DNA of 64,000 nt from Streptomyces sp. TS71-3 (GCF_018327685.1 NZ_BNEL01000001.1:1-64000), one strand, 5' to 3'. Counted from the first letter of the stretch, positions 16,563-25,506 are shown. A program made the numbers and translations. The notes: a model not told the origin generated them from the letters alone.

Positions 16563-18176
16563 ATGCCACGAGACAGTGCGACCACCATCAGCCCGGGACC
16601 GGCCGGGCTACTGAGCAGGCTCGACCACTCCCGCTTCACCCGCCGCCACGGCGTCATCTACGGAACGGCGCTGGTCGGACACTTCCTGGACGGGTTCACC
16701 ATCAACCTGACCGGTGTCGTCCTGCCCGGCGTCATCCCGGCCTTCCACCTCAGCAGCAAGGAGGCCGGCTACCTCAGCTCCGTGCTCTTCGCCGGCATGC
16801 TCGTCGGCGCCGCGGTCGCGGGCGCGGTCTCCGACCGGTTCGGCCGCAAGGTGCCGCTCGCGATCTGCCTGCTGGTCTTCGGCGGGTTCTCCGTGCTCGC
16901 CGCCTGCGCCTGGGACTACCCGTCGCTGATGACGGCACGGTTCTGCCAGGGCATCGGCCTGGGCGCCGAGATCGCCGTCGTCCTGCCGTACATCACGGAA
17001 TTCGTGCCGGCCCGGCACCGCGCACCACTGGTGACCTCGGCCACCGCCGCCTGGCTGATCGGCCTCCCGGTCGCCGCCGTGGTGGGCGCCGCGCTGGTGC
17101 CCGCGCTGTCGTGGCGCGCGATGTTCGTGGTCGGCACGGTGCCCGTGCTGATCAGCCTCGTCATCCTCGCCGTGCTGCCCGAGTCGGTGCGGTACCTGCT
17201 GCGCAGGGGCCGGCTGGACGCGGCACGCGACGTCGTCGACTCGCTCGCCGTCGAGCCGCCCGCGTCCGCCCGGACAGAGGCGTCCACCCGGGCCGAGCCG
17301 TCTGCCGCCGCCACCGTCACCGCCTCCGCACCCGCCGCCCCGCGGGCCGCCGGCCACGACACCGTGCTCCCCGAGGAGGAGGGCTCGTCGCGCAGCTCCG
17401 CGGGCTCGGTGTTCCGGCTGCTGGCCGCGCGCTACGCACCGTTCACCCTCTCCCTCTGGTTCATGGAGCTGTGCGCCGGCGCCTTCCTCTACGGGCTCTC
17501 CACCTGGCTCCCCTCCATCCTGGAGAAGCGCGGCAACAGCCTGCTCGGCAGCCTCACCTACACCGCGATCATCACCGCCACCGGCGTGGTCGGGGCCCTG
17601 CTCGCCGGGCATCTGGCGAGCAGGATCGGGCGGCGCCTGACCATCGGCCTCTCGTTCGTGCTGAGCGGCGTGTTCTGCCTGCTGTGGGGCGCGGTCGACT
17701 CGACGGGGGCCGTGGTGCTGCTGGGCTGCTGCGCCACGTTCTTCGGCAGCGGGCTCGCCGGCAGCACCCTCTTCGTCTACGCGAGCGAGCTGTACCCGAC
17801 CGTGAACCGCGCCACCGGCCTCGGCTGGGCGGCCGCCTGGCAGAAGGCGGGCGGGCTGATCATCCCGACGGTGATCGGCTGGATCCTCGCGGCGCACGCG
17901 CCTGGCTACACGTTCTTCGTCCTCTTCGCGGGCGTCTCGGTGCTCGCCGGCATCTCCGGGCTGCTCGTCACGTTCGAGACCCGGGGCAGGACCGTCGAGC
18001 AGATCACCGCGGACATCGCGGCCCGGTCCGGCATCCGGCCCGGCGCCCCGCTCCCCGCGTCCGCCACCGCCGGCGCCTCCCACGGCGCCCGCACGGCCTC
18101 CCCCACCTTGGCCACCGACCTCTCCGCCCCGGAGCCCACCGCACCGTACGACCCCGAACAGGCAGGTGAAGGATGA
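16563..18176 (+). CDS. MFS transporter, aromatic-acid/H+ symporter-like
   Basis: A 537-residue, 12-helix MFS protein. Motif A between helices 2 and 3 is GAVSDRFGRKVPLAI. The opening HFLDGFTINLTGVVLPGVIP resembles AAHS/sugar-porter-type importers. The central loop between helices 6 and 7 is lengthened by an Ala/Thr/Glu-rich low-complexity stretch (about 235-265). It probably imports the substrate of the following enzymes. The next gene starts within its last codons (GATGAC overlap, 4 bases), so it is in the same operon. The alternative start at 16551 lies inside the ribosome binding site. Confidence 0.86.
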   Translation: MPRDSATTISPGPAGLLSRLDHSRFTRRHGVIYGTALVGHFLDGFTINLTGVVLPGVIPAFHLSSKEAGYLSSVLFAGMLVGAAVAGAVSDRFGRKVPLAICLLVFGGFSVLAACAWDYPSLMTARFCQGIGLGAEIAVVLPYITEFVPARHRAPLVTSATAAWLIGLPVAAVVGAALVPALSWRAMFVVGTVPVLISLVILAVLPESVRYLLRRGRLDAARDVVDSLAVEPPASARTEASTRAEPSAAATVTASAPAAPRAAGHDTVLPEEEGSSRSSAGSVFRLLAARYAPFTLSLWFMELCAGAFLYGLSTWLPSILEKRGNSLLGSLTYTAIITATGVVGALLAGHLASRIGRRLTIGLSFVLSGVFCLLWGAVDSTGAVVLLGCCATFFGSGLAGSTLFVYASELYPTVNRATGLGWAAAWQKAGGLIIPTVIGWILAAHAPGYTFFVLFAGVSVLAGISGLLVTFETRGRTVEQITADIAARSGIRPGAPLPASATAGASHGARTASPTLATDLSAPEPTAPYDPEQAGEG

Positions 18177-19453
18177 CCTCCGCCCCCTCCCGCACACCAG
18201 GTACCGCCTCCCGGGCGCCCGCCCTCGACCCGGCCGACGCCGCCGAGCGCGCCCTGCGCCACCAGAAGGTCCGGGACGCGATGGCCGAAGAGGGCCTGGA
18301 CGCCCTGATCGCCTTCGCGCCCGGCTGGCGCAGGGAGAACGTCCGCTACTTCACCGACGCCCGCCTCACCGGCACCGCGTCCTTCGTGCTCTTCCCCGCA
18401 TCCGGATCCGCCTCCGCCGAGGTGTGCGCGTTCTCCACGCGCCGCGCCGACCTGCCCGCGCTCAGGGCGGCCGGCTGGGTGGACCACGCGGCCGTGCTCG
18501 ACGCCCACGACCCGTCCGCCCTGACCGAGCCGCTGCGCGACCTGCGGCCGCGGCGGGTGGGCGTGGCCCACCTGGAGCTGCTGCCGGGGCTGCTGGCCGA
18601 GGCGCTGCGCCGGGCCCTGCCGGACGCGGAGCTGGTCTCGGCGAGCGCCCTGATGGACCGGGTCCGGATGGTCAAGAGCGACTGGGAGCTGGCCAGGATG
18701 CGGCGCAGCGCCGCCGTCTGCGCGGCGGGCTGGCAGGCGTTCGTGGACGTCCTCGAACCGGGCCTGCCCGAGTACCGCATCGTCGCCGAGGTGGAGGCGG
18801 AGATCAAACGGCTCGGCGCCGAGGACAACTTCATGCTGATCGCCTCCGGCGGCGACGAGGTGCGCGGCATGACCGCCCCGACGCCCCGCTCCCTGGAGGC
18901 GGGCGACATGGTGCGCACCGAGCTGACCCCGCAGATGGACGGCTACTGGCTCCAGATCTGCCGGTCCGCGGTGGTGGGCCCGCCGAGCGACGGGCAGCGC
19001 AGGTCCTTCGACCTCTTCAACGAGTCCGTGGAGGCCGGCATGGCCGCCACCAGGCCCGGCGTCACCGCGCACGACGTCGCCAAGGCGCAGAACGACGTCT
19101 TCCGCAAGTACGGCTACGGCGAGTACTGCACCAGCAAGTACACCCGCGTGCGCGGCCACGGCCACGGGCTGCACCTGGACGAGACGCCGATCATCGAGGG
19201 CAACGAGACCGTGCTGCCCGAGAACGCCGTCTTCATCATCCATCCCAACACCTACACCCCGCTGGCCGGCTACCACGTGCTGGGCGACCCGGTCCGGGTG
19301 ACCAAGGACGGCCCCGAGGTGCTGATCGCGACGGAACGCAAGCTGTTCCACTCCGACAAGGGCAGCTCAGCGGGGCGTGCGGGAGCCGCCGGTGCGCCGG
19401 CCGGAGCCGCCGAGGAACCCGGAACCCCCTCCGGAAAGGAGAGCGCGGCATGA
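18173..19453 (+). CDS. M24-family creatinase-like hydrolase
   Basis: A 426-residue protein: creatinase N-terminal domain (about 25-165), then a pita-bread M24 domain (about 170-400). His329 in GHGHGLHLDETP is kept, but positions that hold metal in Xaa-Pro aminopeptidases are changed. GDMVRTELTPQ has Glu for the first Asp, YWLQICRS has Gln for the second, FIIHPNTY has His for Glu, and VLGDPV lacks the last Glu. Creatinase and some ectoine-hydrolase-type members likewise lack metals and cleave C-N bonds in small amides. The substrate is unknown. A Gly/Ala-rich tail follows the fold. It overlaps the next gene by 4 bases. Confidence 0.85.
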   Translation: MTSAPSRTPGTASRAPALDPADAAERALRHQKVRDAMAEEGLDALIAFAPGWRRENVRYFTDARLTGTASFVLFPASGSASAEVCAFSTRRADLPALRAAGWVDHAAVLDAHDPSALTEPLRDLRPRRVGVAHLELLPGLLAEALRRALPDAELVSASALMDRVRMVKSDWELARMRRSAAVCAAGWQAFVDVLEPGLPEYRIVAEVEAEIKRLGAEDNFMLIASGGDEVRGMTAPTPRSLEAGDMVRTELTPQMDGYWLQICRSAVVGPPSDGQRRSFDLFNESVEAGMAATRPGVTAHDVAKAQNDVFRKYGYGEYCTSKYTRVRGHGHGLHLDETPIIEGNETVLPENAVFIIHPNTYTPLAGYHVLGDPVRVTKDGPEVLIATERKLFHSDKGSSAGRAGAAGAPAGAAEEPGTPSGKESAA

Positions 19454-20592
19454 AGCGCGGACTCGTGGTGCTCGACCCGGACGAGGTGCCCACCGAGGAG
19501 TGGGCCGAGCGCGTCGGCGGCCTCCAGAGCCGCCTCGCCGACGAGCGGGTGGACCTGGCACTCGTCTACGGGGACGTCTTCGCCTCCGACGACATCGCCT
19601 ACCTCACCAACCTCTGCATCTACTGGAACGAGGGCGTGCTCGCCGTTCCGGCCGACGGCGAGCCGGTGTTCCTGACGAAGCTCTCGCCGCGGGTGCACCC
19701 CTGGATGCGGCGCGTGTCGACGGTCTCGCGGATCGAGAGCGGCCGGCAGTTCGGCGCGCTCGCCGCCAAGCTGGCAGAGGGCCGCGAGGCGGGCACCGTC
19801 GGCCTGGTCGACGCGCCGCTGTGGCCCGAGCCCGTGGTGGCCGAGCTGCGCGCCGCGCTGCCCGGCTGGGAGCTGCGCGAACTGCCCGGCCTCGTGCGGG
19901 AGCGGCGCGCCGTGCCGTCCCCGGCCGAGGTGGCGCTGCTGCGCACCGCCGCCCGCGTGGTGGGCGAGGCCGCGGACACCGCCGCCGGCGCCGTACTCGG
20001 CACGCAGGACCGGGTGGCCACCGTGGAGCGGATCGTGCGCGGCGCGGGCTTCCTCGACGTCCAGGTGAACACCGCGGACGCGACGGACGGTGCCGAGTGC
20101 GTGCAGGTCACCGGCCAGTACCGCACGTTGTGGGTGCACGCCTCCCGGATCGCGGGCGGCGCCGGGACGGACTGGGCCGGAACGCTCCAGGACGCGCTGG
20201 ACCGCGCGGTCGCGGCGGCACGTCCGGGCGCCACCGGAGCCGACCTCGCCGCCGCGGCCGGCCCCGCGCTCGACCGGCTGCCGGCCGGCACCGACGCCCA
20301 GGTGACCTGGGTCGGCCAGACCGACCTGGCGTCCGCGGGGGAGTACCGCCCCGCGACCGCGGACACCCCGCTGGCGGCCGGCGCCGCGGTGGCCGTCACC
20401 GTCGACGCCCTGCTGCCCGGCGGCGGCTACGCGGCGCTCGCGGACACCGTCCTGGTCACGGCGGACGGGCCCGAGCGGCTCACCGCGGCCGGATCCGCCG
20501 CGGACGGCGAGGCCGCCACCCCGGCCGCATCCGGCCACGACACCACCAGCACGAACGGGGCCGCGCGCCCCGACGGGAGGTCAGCGCAGTGA
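19450..20592 (+). CDS. Divergent M24-fold partner protein
   Basis: 380 residues with a creatinase-like N-terminal domain (ASDDIAYLTNLCIYWNEGVLAV resembles the NVRYFTDARLTG region of the preceding protein) and a shortened M24 domain in which none of the usual metal or His ligands can be found. The C-terminal 35 residues are low complexity. It may be a non-catalytic subunit pairing with the preceding hydrolase, which is inference from adjacency. ATGA overlaps link it to both neighbours' translation. Confidence 0.75.
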   Translation: MKRGLVVLDPDEVPTEEWAERVGGLQSRLADERVDLALVYGDVFASDDIAYLTNLCIYWNEGVLAVPADGEPVFLTKLSPRVHPWMRRVSTVSRIESGRQFGALAAKLAEGREAGTVGLVDAPLWPEPVVAELRAALPGWELRELPGLVRERRAVPSPAEVALLRTAARVVGEAADTAAGAVLGTQDRVATVERIVRGAGFLDVQVNTADATDGAECVQVTGQYRTLWVHASRIAGGAGTDWAGTLQDALDRAVAAARPGATGADLAAAAGPALDRLPAGTDAQVTWVGQTDLASAGEYRPATADTPLAAGAAVAVTVDALLPGGGYAALADTVLVTADGPERLTAAGSAADGEAATPAASGHDTTSTNGAARPDGRSAQ

Positions 20593-21668
20593 GGATCCTG
20601 TCCAACGACGACGTTCAGAAGGTGCTCTCCGCCGAGGAGTGCCTGGACGCCCTGCAGACCGCGTACCGGGAGCTGACCCGGGGCGAGGGCGCCAACCGGC
20701 CGCGCAACCACACCTACTTCCCGGTGGAGGACGAGCGGTACCCCGGCTTCCGCTACCGCTTCAAGTCGCAGGAGGGCGGCAACGTCTCCAGCGGCGTGTG
20801 GGCGCTGCGCATCACCTCCGACCTGGCGGGCGTCGAGACCCTGCCCAGCGGGGTGCAGCGCCGCCGGCTGATCCCGGCCGCGCCCGGCGAGCGGTACGTG
20901 GGCCTGGTCACGCTCTACAGCCTGACCACCCTGGAGCCGCTGGCCATGCTCCACGACAGCTGGATCCAGAAGATGCGCGTCGGCGCGACCTCCGCGCTCG
21001 GCATCCGCGAGATGGCCCGCGAGGACGTGACCGTGGCCGGCATGTTCGGCTCCGGCTGGCAGGCCGAGGCGCACCTGGAGACGCTGCTGCTGGTCCGCCC
21101 GTCGGTCGAGGAGGTACGGGTCTACAGCCCGACCGCCGAGCACCGGGAGACGTTCGCGAAGACCTGGAGCGAGCGCACCGGGCGCCGGATCGTCGCCGTG
21201 GACCACCCGCGGGACGCCGTCTCCGGCTGCGGGGTCGTGACCTGCGCGACGGCGACCATGGAGCCCTGCTTCGAGGGGGCCTGGCTGGATCCGGGCACCC
21301 ATGTCACGGCGATCACCTCGCCGGACGGCACCGCGACCCGCCGCGAGCTCGACGACGCCACCTTCGACCGCGCCGACCGCATCGTCGTCCTCTCCCGCGA
21401 GCAGGTCCACCACGACAAGCAGTACGACATCCTCGGCCCCGTCGAGCGGGGCCGGATGTCCTGGGAGGACATCCGCGAACTGGGCGAGCTGCTGACCGGC
21501 GACGCGCCGGGACGCCGCTCGGACGACGAGATCACGGTGTTCGCCAACAACACCGGCATGGGCGTGCAGTTCGCGGCGGTGTGCTCGCGGGCGCTGGCCC
21601 TGGCCGAGGAGCGTGGCCTGGGCCACGAGGTGCCGACGGGGTGGTTGCTGGAGGAGACCAGTCCCTGA
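20589..21668 (+). CDS. Ornithine cyclodeaminase/mu-crystallin-family dehydrogenase
   Basis: 359 residues of the OCD/mu-crystallin fold. The dimerisation region contains KMRVGATSALGIREMA and the Rossmann part VAGMFGSGWQAEAHLETL (about 150-167), an NAD(P)-binding loop. Family members reduce cyclic imines, make alanine or lysine-derived imino acids, or act in ectoine use (EutC). GTG start overlaps the preceding stop (GTGA). In this operon it probably handles an amino or imino acid released by the M24 hydrolase; the exact reaction is unknown. Confidence 0.85.
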   Translation: MRILSNDDVQKVLSAEECLDALQTAYRELTRGEGANRPRNHTYFPVEDERYPGFRYRFKSQEGGNVSSGVWALRITSDLAGVETLPSGVQRRRLIPAAPGERYVGLVTLYSLTTLEPLAMLHDSWIQKMRVGATSALGIREMAREDVTVAGMFGSGWQAEAHLETLLLVRPSVEEVRVYSPTAEHRETFAKTWSERTGRRIVAVDHPRDAVSGCGVVTCATATMEPCFEGAWLDPGTHVTAITSPDGTATRRELDDATFDRADRIVVLSREQVHHDKQYDILGPVERGRMSWEDIRELGELLTGDAPGRRSDDEITVFANNTGMGVQFAAVCSRALALAEERGLGHEVPTGWLLEETSP

Positions 21669-21726
21669 GACGGCGGGCATGCAAAAGCCCGTCCGGCGAT
21701 CGCAGCGCGACATAGGAGCACACGCA

Positions 21727-22251
21727 ATGAGTCCCACACCCCCATCCCGTGTAGGCGGAAATACCATCACTTTCGGTGACAACGTCAACACCGACGTCAT
21801 CATCCCCGGCCGCTACCTCGTCAGCATCGACCCGGCGGAGCTGGCCACGCACGCCTTCGAACCCCTCGGGCCGGAGGTCCAGAAGCAACTCCAGGCCAGC
21901 CAGATCGTGGTAGCCGGACGGAACTTCGGCTGCGGCAGCGCCCGTGAGCAGGCCGCGAGCTGCCTGATCGGGGCCGGGGTCAAGGCCGTCGTCGCCGTCT
22001 CCTTCTCCCGTGTCTTCTTCCGCAACGCGATCAACACCGGTCTGGTCGCCGTCGAGTGTCCACAGGCTGTGGAAGCTCTGGCCGCCGCGGGCGGCGAAGG
22101 GGACATGTGGGTCGATTACGACGAGGGCAGCGTGGAGGTCGCCGGAGGCACGTTCGGCTTCGCGCCGTACCCGCAGGGGCTGCGGGAGATCCTCCAGGAC
22201 GGCGGCCTGATCCCCCATCTGATGCGTACGCAGGAAGGAGCGACCTCGTGA
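21727..22251 (+). CDS. LeuD-type (aconitase swivel) small subunit, copy 1
   Basis: A 174-residue swivelling-domain protein with the canonical loop GRNFGCGSAREQA (about 61-73), FGDNVNTDVIIPGRYL at the start and FFRNAINTGL. It pairs with the LeuC-type subunit encoded next, with which it shares a GTGA overlap. Such heterodimers are hydro-lyases: isopropylmalate, homoaconitate, citramalate or dimethylmalate isomerase/dehydratase. The location in a catabolic-looking operon argues against leucine synthesis. Confidence 0.88.
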   Translation: MSPTPPSRVGGNTITFGDNVNTDVIIPGRYLVSIDPAELATHAFEPLGPEVQKQLQASQIVVAGRNFGCGSAREQAASCLIGAGVKAVVAVSFSRVFFRNAINTGLVAVECPQAVEALAAAGGEGDMWVDYDEGSVEVAGGTFGFAPYPQGLREILQDGGLIPHLMRTQEGATS

Positions 22252-23621
22252 CCGCCACCAGCAGCGCCGTGGGGACGGCCGGCGCCACCGGCGCCACCCG
22301 CCCCCCCAGGACCTTCGCGCAGAAGGCGATAGAGCGCGCCTCGGGCGAGTCGGGGCTCGTTCCCGGGCAGATCGTGGACGCCTACCCCGATCTCTACATG
22401 AGCCACACCGCGAGCTGGCGCTGCATCCGCACCCTGGAGCGGATGGGCACCGACCGGCTCTACGACCCCGACCGGGTCGCCATGGTCATGGACCACATCT
22501 CCCCGGCCATGAACGCCAAGACGGCCGCCGACCACCAGCTGTGCCGGCAGTTCGCCGACCGGATGGGCATCAAGAACTTCTTCGACGTCAACGCCGGCAT
22601 CGCCCACATCGTCCTGATGGAGAACGGCCTGGTCAGGCCGGGGCAGTTCATCATCGGCACCGACTCGCACTCCACCATCTACGGAGCGCTCGGCGCCTTC
22701 GGCACCGGTGTCGGGTTCAGCGAGATCACCGCGGCCTGGGTGACCGGCAAGCTGTGGGTGAAGGTGCCGGAGTCGGTGCGGATCGAGATCGACGGCGAGC
22801 TGCCCCCGGGCTCGTACGCCAAGGACGTCATGCTCAAGCTGATCGGCGACCTGGGCGCCGACGGGCTGACGTACTGCTCGGCGGAGTTCACCGGCTCCTA
22901 CGTCACCTCCCGGAGCGTGTCGGAGCGCATGACGTTCTGCAACCTGGCGATGGAGATGGGCGCGAAGAACGCCTACGTCGCCCCGGACGCCGTCACCCGC
23001 GCCTACCTGGGCGACGAGGCCGGCGTCCCGGAGGACGGCTACGAGGTGCTGCTGCCCGACGAGGGCGCCGTCTACCGCGACACCGTGCGGCTCGACGGAT
23101 CGGCGCTGACGCCGCAGATCGCCGTGCCGCACACCGTCGACAACGTCGTCGGCGTCGACGAGGTCAAGGGCACCAAGCTGGACCAGGTCTTCATCGGGTC
23201 CTGCGCCAACGCCAAGTACGACGACCTCGCCATCGCCGCCGAGGTGCTGGCCGGGCACAAGGTCGCGCCGGGCGTGCGGCTGGTGGTGACGCCCGCGTCG
23301 AGCACGGTGATGGCCAAGGCGTCCTCCACCGGCGTGCTCGCCACCCTGATCGAGGCCGGCGCGATGATCACCAACGCGGGCTGCGGCGCCTGCGCCGGCA
23401 ACGGCGGCGCGATGGCCGACGGCGAGGCCACCCTGTCCACGGCGAACCGCAACTTCCAGGGCCGGATGGGCAGCTACGAGTCCCGGATCTACCTGGGCAG
23501 CCCCGCCACCGCCGCGGCCTCCGCGATCACGGGCGTGATCACCAACCCGGCCGAGGTGCTCGCGGACGCGGCGCCGGGCGCCGCCAGGGCCGCCCACCGT
23601 CCGGAAGGAGCCGGCGCGTGA
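22248..23621 (+). CDS. LeuC-type (aconitase) large subunit, copy 1, Fe-S-binding
   Basis: 457 residues. The three [4Fe-4S] ligands are present: Cys319 in FIGSCANAKYDD, and Cys379 and Cys382 in NAGCGACAGN. GTDSHSTIYGALGAFGTGVG is the substrate-side His loop. An N-terminal 20-residue Ala/Thr stretch precedes the fold. With the preceding small subunit it should form a working hydro-lyase, probably acting on a branched hydroxy-di- or tricarboxylate. It overlaps both neighbours by 4 bases. Confidence 0.9.
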   Translation: MTATSSAVGTAGATGATRPPRTFAQKAIERASGESGLVPGQIVDAYPDLYMSHTASWRCIRTLERMGTDRLYDPDRVAMVMDHISPAMNAKTAADHQLCRQFADRMGIKNFFDVNAGIAHIVLMENGLVRPGQFIIGTDSHSTIYGALGAFGTGVGFSEITAAWVTGKLWVKVPESVRIEIDGELPPGSYAKDVMLKLIGDLGADGLTYCSAEFTGSYVTSRSVSERMTFCNLAMEMGAKNAYVAPDAVTRAYLGDEAGVPEDGYEVLLPDEGAVYRDTVRLDGSALTPQIAVPHTVDNVVGVDEVKGTKLDQVFIGSCANAKYDDLAIAAEVLAGHKVAPGVRLVVTPASSTVMAKASSTGVLATLIEAGAMITNAGCGACAGNGGAMADGEATLSTANRNFQGRMGSYESRIYLGSPATAAASAITGVITNPAEVLADAAPGAARAAHRPEGAGA

Positions 23622-24898
23622 ACCTCGTCGAGAAGATCCTGGCCAGGGCGAGCGGCCGGACGTCCGTCGAGCCGGGCGAGATCGTGATCGCCGGCGTGGA
23701 CCGGCTGCTGATGCACGACCTCAGCGGCTACCTGACGTCGGAGGTGTACGAGAAGCGGGTGGGCCGCCCGATCCCGGACCCCGAGCGGGTGGTGATGGTC
23801 TTCGACCACCACTTCTCGCCGCCCACCGAGCGCCAGGCGGACATCCTCCAGCACAACCGCGCCTGGGCCCGGGGGCACGGCATCACCCTCATGGACTGCG
23901 GAAGCGGCAACCTCCACCACGCCGCCGTGCGCGGCGGGCACGTGCGGCCCGGCATGATCGTGGTCGGCTCGGACAGCCACACCCCGGTGCACGGCTCGCT
24001 CGGCGCGCTCGCCGTGGCGCTCGGCAACGACTCGCACGCGGGCACCGTGCTGCCGTACGGGAAGGCGTGGTTCCGCGTGCCGGAGACCGTCCGCATCGAG
24101 CTGCACGGCGCCCCGCGGCCCGGCACCACGCCGCGGGACATCGCCCTGTGGCTGTGCGCGGAGATCGGCGAGGGCGCGCTGAACTACAAGGCGCTGGAGT
24201 TCACCGGCCCCTACGTCAAGCAGGCGTCGTTCTGGGACCGCTGGCTCTTCCCGCTGCTCACCGTCGACCTGGGCGCCAAGTGCGGGTTCGTCGAGCCGGA
24301 CGAGGTCACGGAGGCGTTCCTGCGGACGCTGCCGGGCGGGGCCGGGCCGCAGGGCGATCCGCTGCTGCGGGGCGACGGCGCGCAGGACGCGGCGAGCGTC
24401 CTCCGCTACGACATCAGCGAGGTGCCGCCCCAGGTGGCCTGCCCGCCGACCGTCGGCAACACGAAGGCGGTCGCCGACGCGGCCGGCGCCCGGGTCGGCT
24501 GGGCCGAGCTGGGCGGGCACGGCGGCGGGCGCCTGGAGGACATCCGCGCCGCGGCCGAGGTGCTGGACGGCCGCCGCGTCCATCCGGACACGCGGCTGAA
24601 CATCGTGCCGTCCAGCCGGGAGGTGTTCGCGGAGGCGCTCCGCGAGGGCCTGGTGGCGTCGCTGCACGAGGCCGGCGCGACGTGGTTCCCGCCGAGCACC
24701 GGGTCCAACCAGGCCATCAACATGGGTGCGCTGTCCGCCGGCGAGGCCATGATCTGCACCCACTCCAGGAACTTCCCCGGCCGCAACGGCAGCACGGAGG
24801 CCGGCGTGTACCTGGCGTCCGCGGCCACCGTCGCGGCCTCCGCGGCGGCCGGCGAGATCGCCGGGGCGCCGGCCGGCAGCGAGAGGAGGGCGGCGTGA
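23618..24898 (+). CDS. LeuC-type large subunit, copy 2, lacking the Fe-S cysteines
   Basis: 426 residues clearly homologous to the LeuC family (GSDSHTPVHGSLGALAVALG, RNFPGRNGS). At the three cluster-ligand positions it has His301 (LGGHGGGRLED), Ser360 and Ser363 (PPSTGSNQ) instead of Cys. It therefore cannot bind a normal [4Fe-4S] cluster. It may use another metal, act as a regulatory subunit, or have evolved a cluster-free reaction as in the AcnX branch. The reading frame is intact, with normal codon use and 4-base overlaps, so it is not a pseudogene. Confidence 0.88.
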   Translation: MNLVEKILARASGRTSVEPGEIVIAGVDRLLMHDLSGYLTSEVYEKRVGRPIPDPERVVMVFDHHFSPPTERQADILQHNRAWARGHGITLMDCGSGNLHHAAVRGGHVRPGMIVVGSDSHTPVHGSLGALAVALGNDSHAGTVLPYGKAWFRVPETVRIELHGAPRPGTTPRDIALWLCAEIGEGALNYKALEFTGPYVKQASFWDRWLFPLLTVDLGAKCGFVEPDEVTEAFLRTLPGGAGPQGDPLLRGDGAQDAASVLRYDISEVPPQVACPPTVGNTKAVADAAGARVGWAELGGHGGGRLEDIRAAAEVLDGRRVHPDTRLNIVPSSREVFAEALREGLVASLHEAGATWFPPSTGSNQAINMGALSAGEAMICTHSRNFPGRNGSTEAGVYLASAATVAASAAAGEIAGAPAGSERRAA

Positions 24899-25443
24899 TG
24901 GGTGGCACGACAGGGATCCAGGGCGGGCCGGACGGCAAGACCGGGAGCCGTTTCGAGGGCCCCTGCTGGACGTTCGGGGACAACATCCCCACCGACCAGC
25001 TGATCAAGTCCCGTTACGTCTTCGACCCGATGGACGTGATCGTCCAGCACGTCCTGGAGGACATGGACCCGGAGTTCCCGCGCCAGGTCGAGCCCGGGGA
25101 CGTGGTGGTGGCGGGCCGGCACTTCGGCCAGTCGTCGGGGCGCGCGATCGCCGCGAAGGCGCTCCAGGCCACCCGGATCGGCTGCGTGCTCGCGGAGAGC
25201 TTCGCGCGCACCTTCTACCGCAACTGCTTCGAGATCGGCCTGCCCGCGATGGAGGTCGAGGGCATCACGGAACTGGCCCGCAAGGGCGACCGGCTGGCGG
25301 TGGACATCACCACGGGAACGGTCACCAACACGGCGACCGGCGAGAGCCGCGTCGGCCGCCCGGCCGACCCGTTCCTCGTCGAGATGCTGGCGGCGGGCGG
25401 GCTGATCGCGCTGGCGGAGCAGCGGCCGGAGCTGTTCGCCTGA
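24898..25443 (+). CDS. LeuD-type small subunit, copy 2, with altered swivel loop
   Basis: 181 residues from ATG 24898 (GTG 24895 is an alternative; GGAGGG lies 8-13 bases upstream). The fold is LeuD-like (FGDNIPTDQLIKSRY, TFYRNCFEIGLP). The substrate loop reads GRHFGQSSGRAIA instead of GrNFGcGSSREhA, so Asn, Cys and Glu positions have changed while Arg is kept. This matches the unusual LeuC partner and suggests the pair changed together. It is the last enzyme gene of the operon. Confidence 0.86.
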   Translation: MGGTTGIQGGPDGKTGSRFEGPCWTFGDNIPTDQLIKSRYVFDPMDVIVQHVLEDMDPEFPRQVEPGDVVVAGRHFGQSSGRAIAAKALQATRIGCVLAESFARTFYRNCFEIGLPAMEVEGITELARKGDRLAVDITTGTVTNTATGESRVGRPADPFLVEMLAAGGLIALAEQRPELFA

Positions 25444-25480
25444 GCTGTTCGCCTGAGCCGTTGCTTGAGCCGTTGCTTGA
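25431..25480 (+). repeat. Tandem duplication of the operon's last codons and stop
   Basis: GCTGTTCGCCTGA at 25431-25443 (gene end plus stop) is repeated at 25444-25456 and followed by two 12-bp variants GCCGTTGCTTGA (25457-25468, 25469-25480), each again ending in TGA. Confidence 0.9.
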
Positions 25481-25506
25481 GCGCCCGTACGCACAAGGAG
25501 CGCGCC

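Noticed and set aside
21727..25443. The LeuCD genes as the leucine biosynthetic isopropylmalate isomerase
   Set aside because: Two non-identical pairs lie in an operon with a transporter, M24 proteins and an OCD enzyme, and one pair lacks Fe-S cysteines; this is not the biosynthetic leuCD setting.
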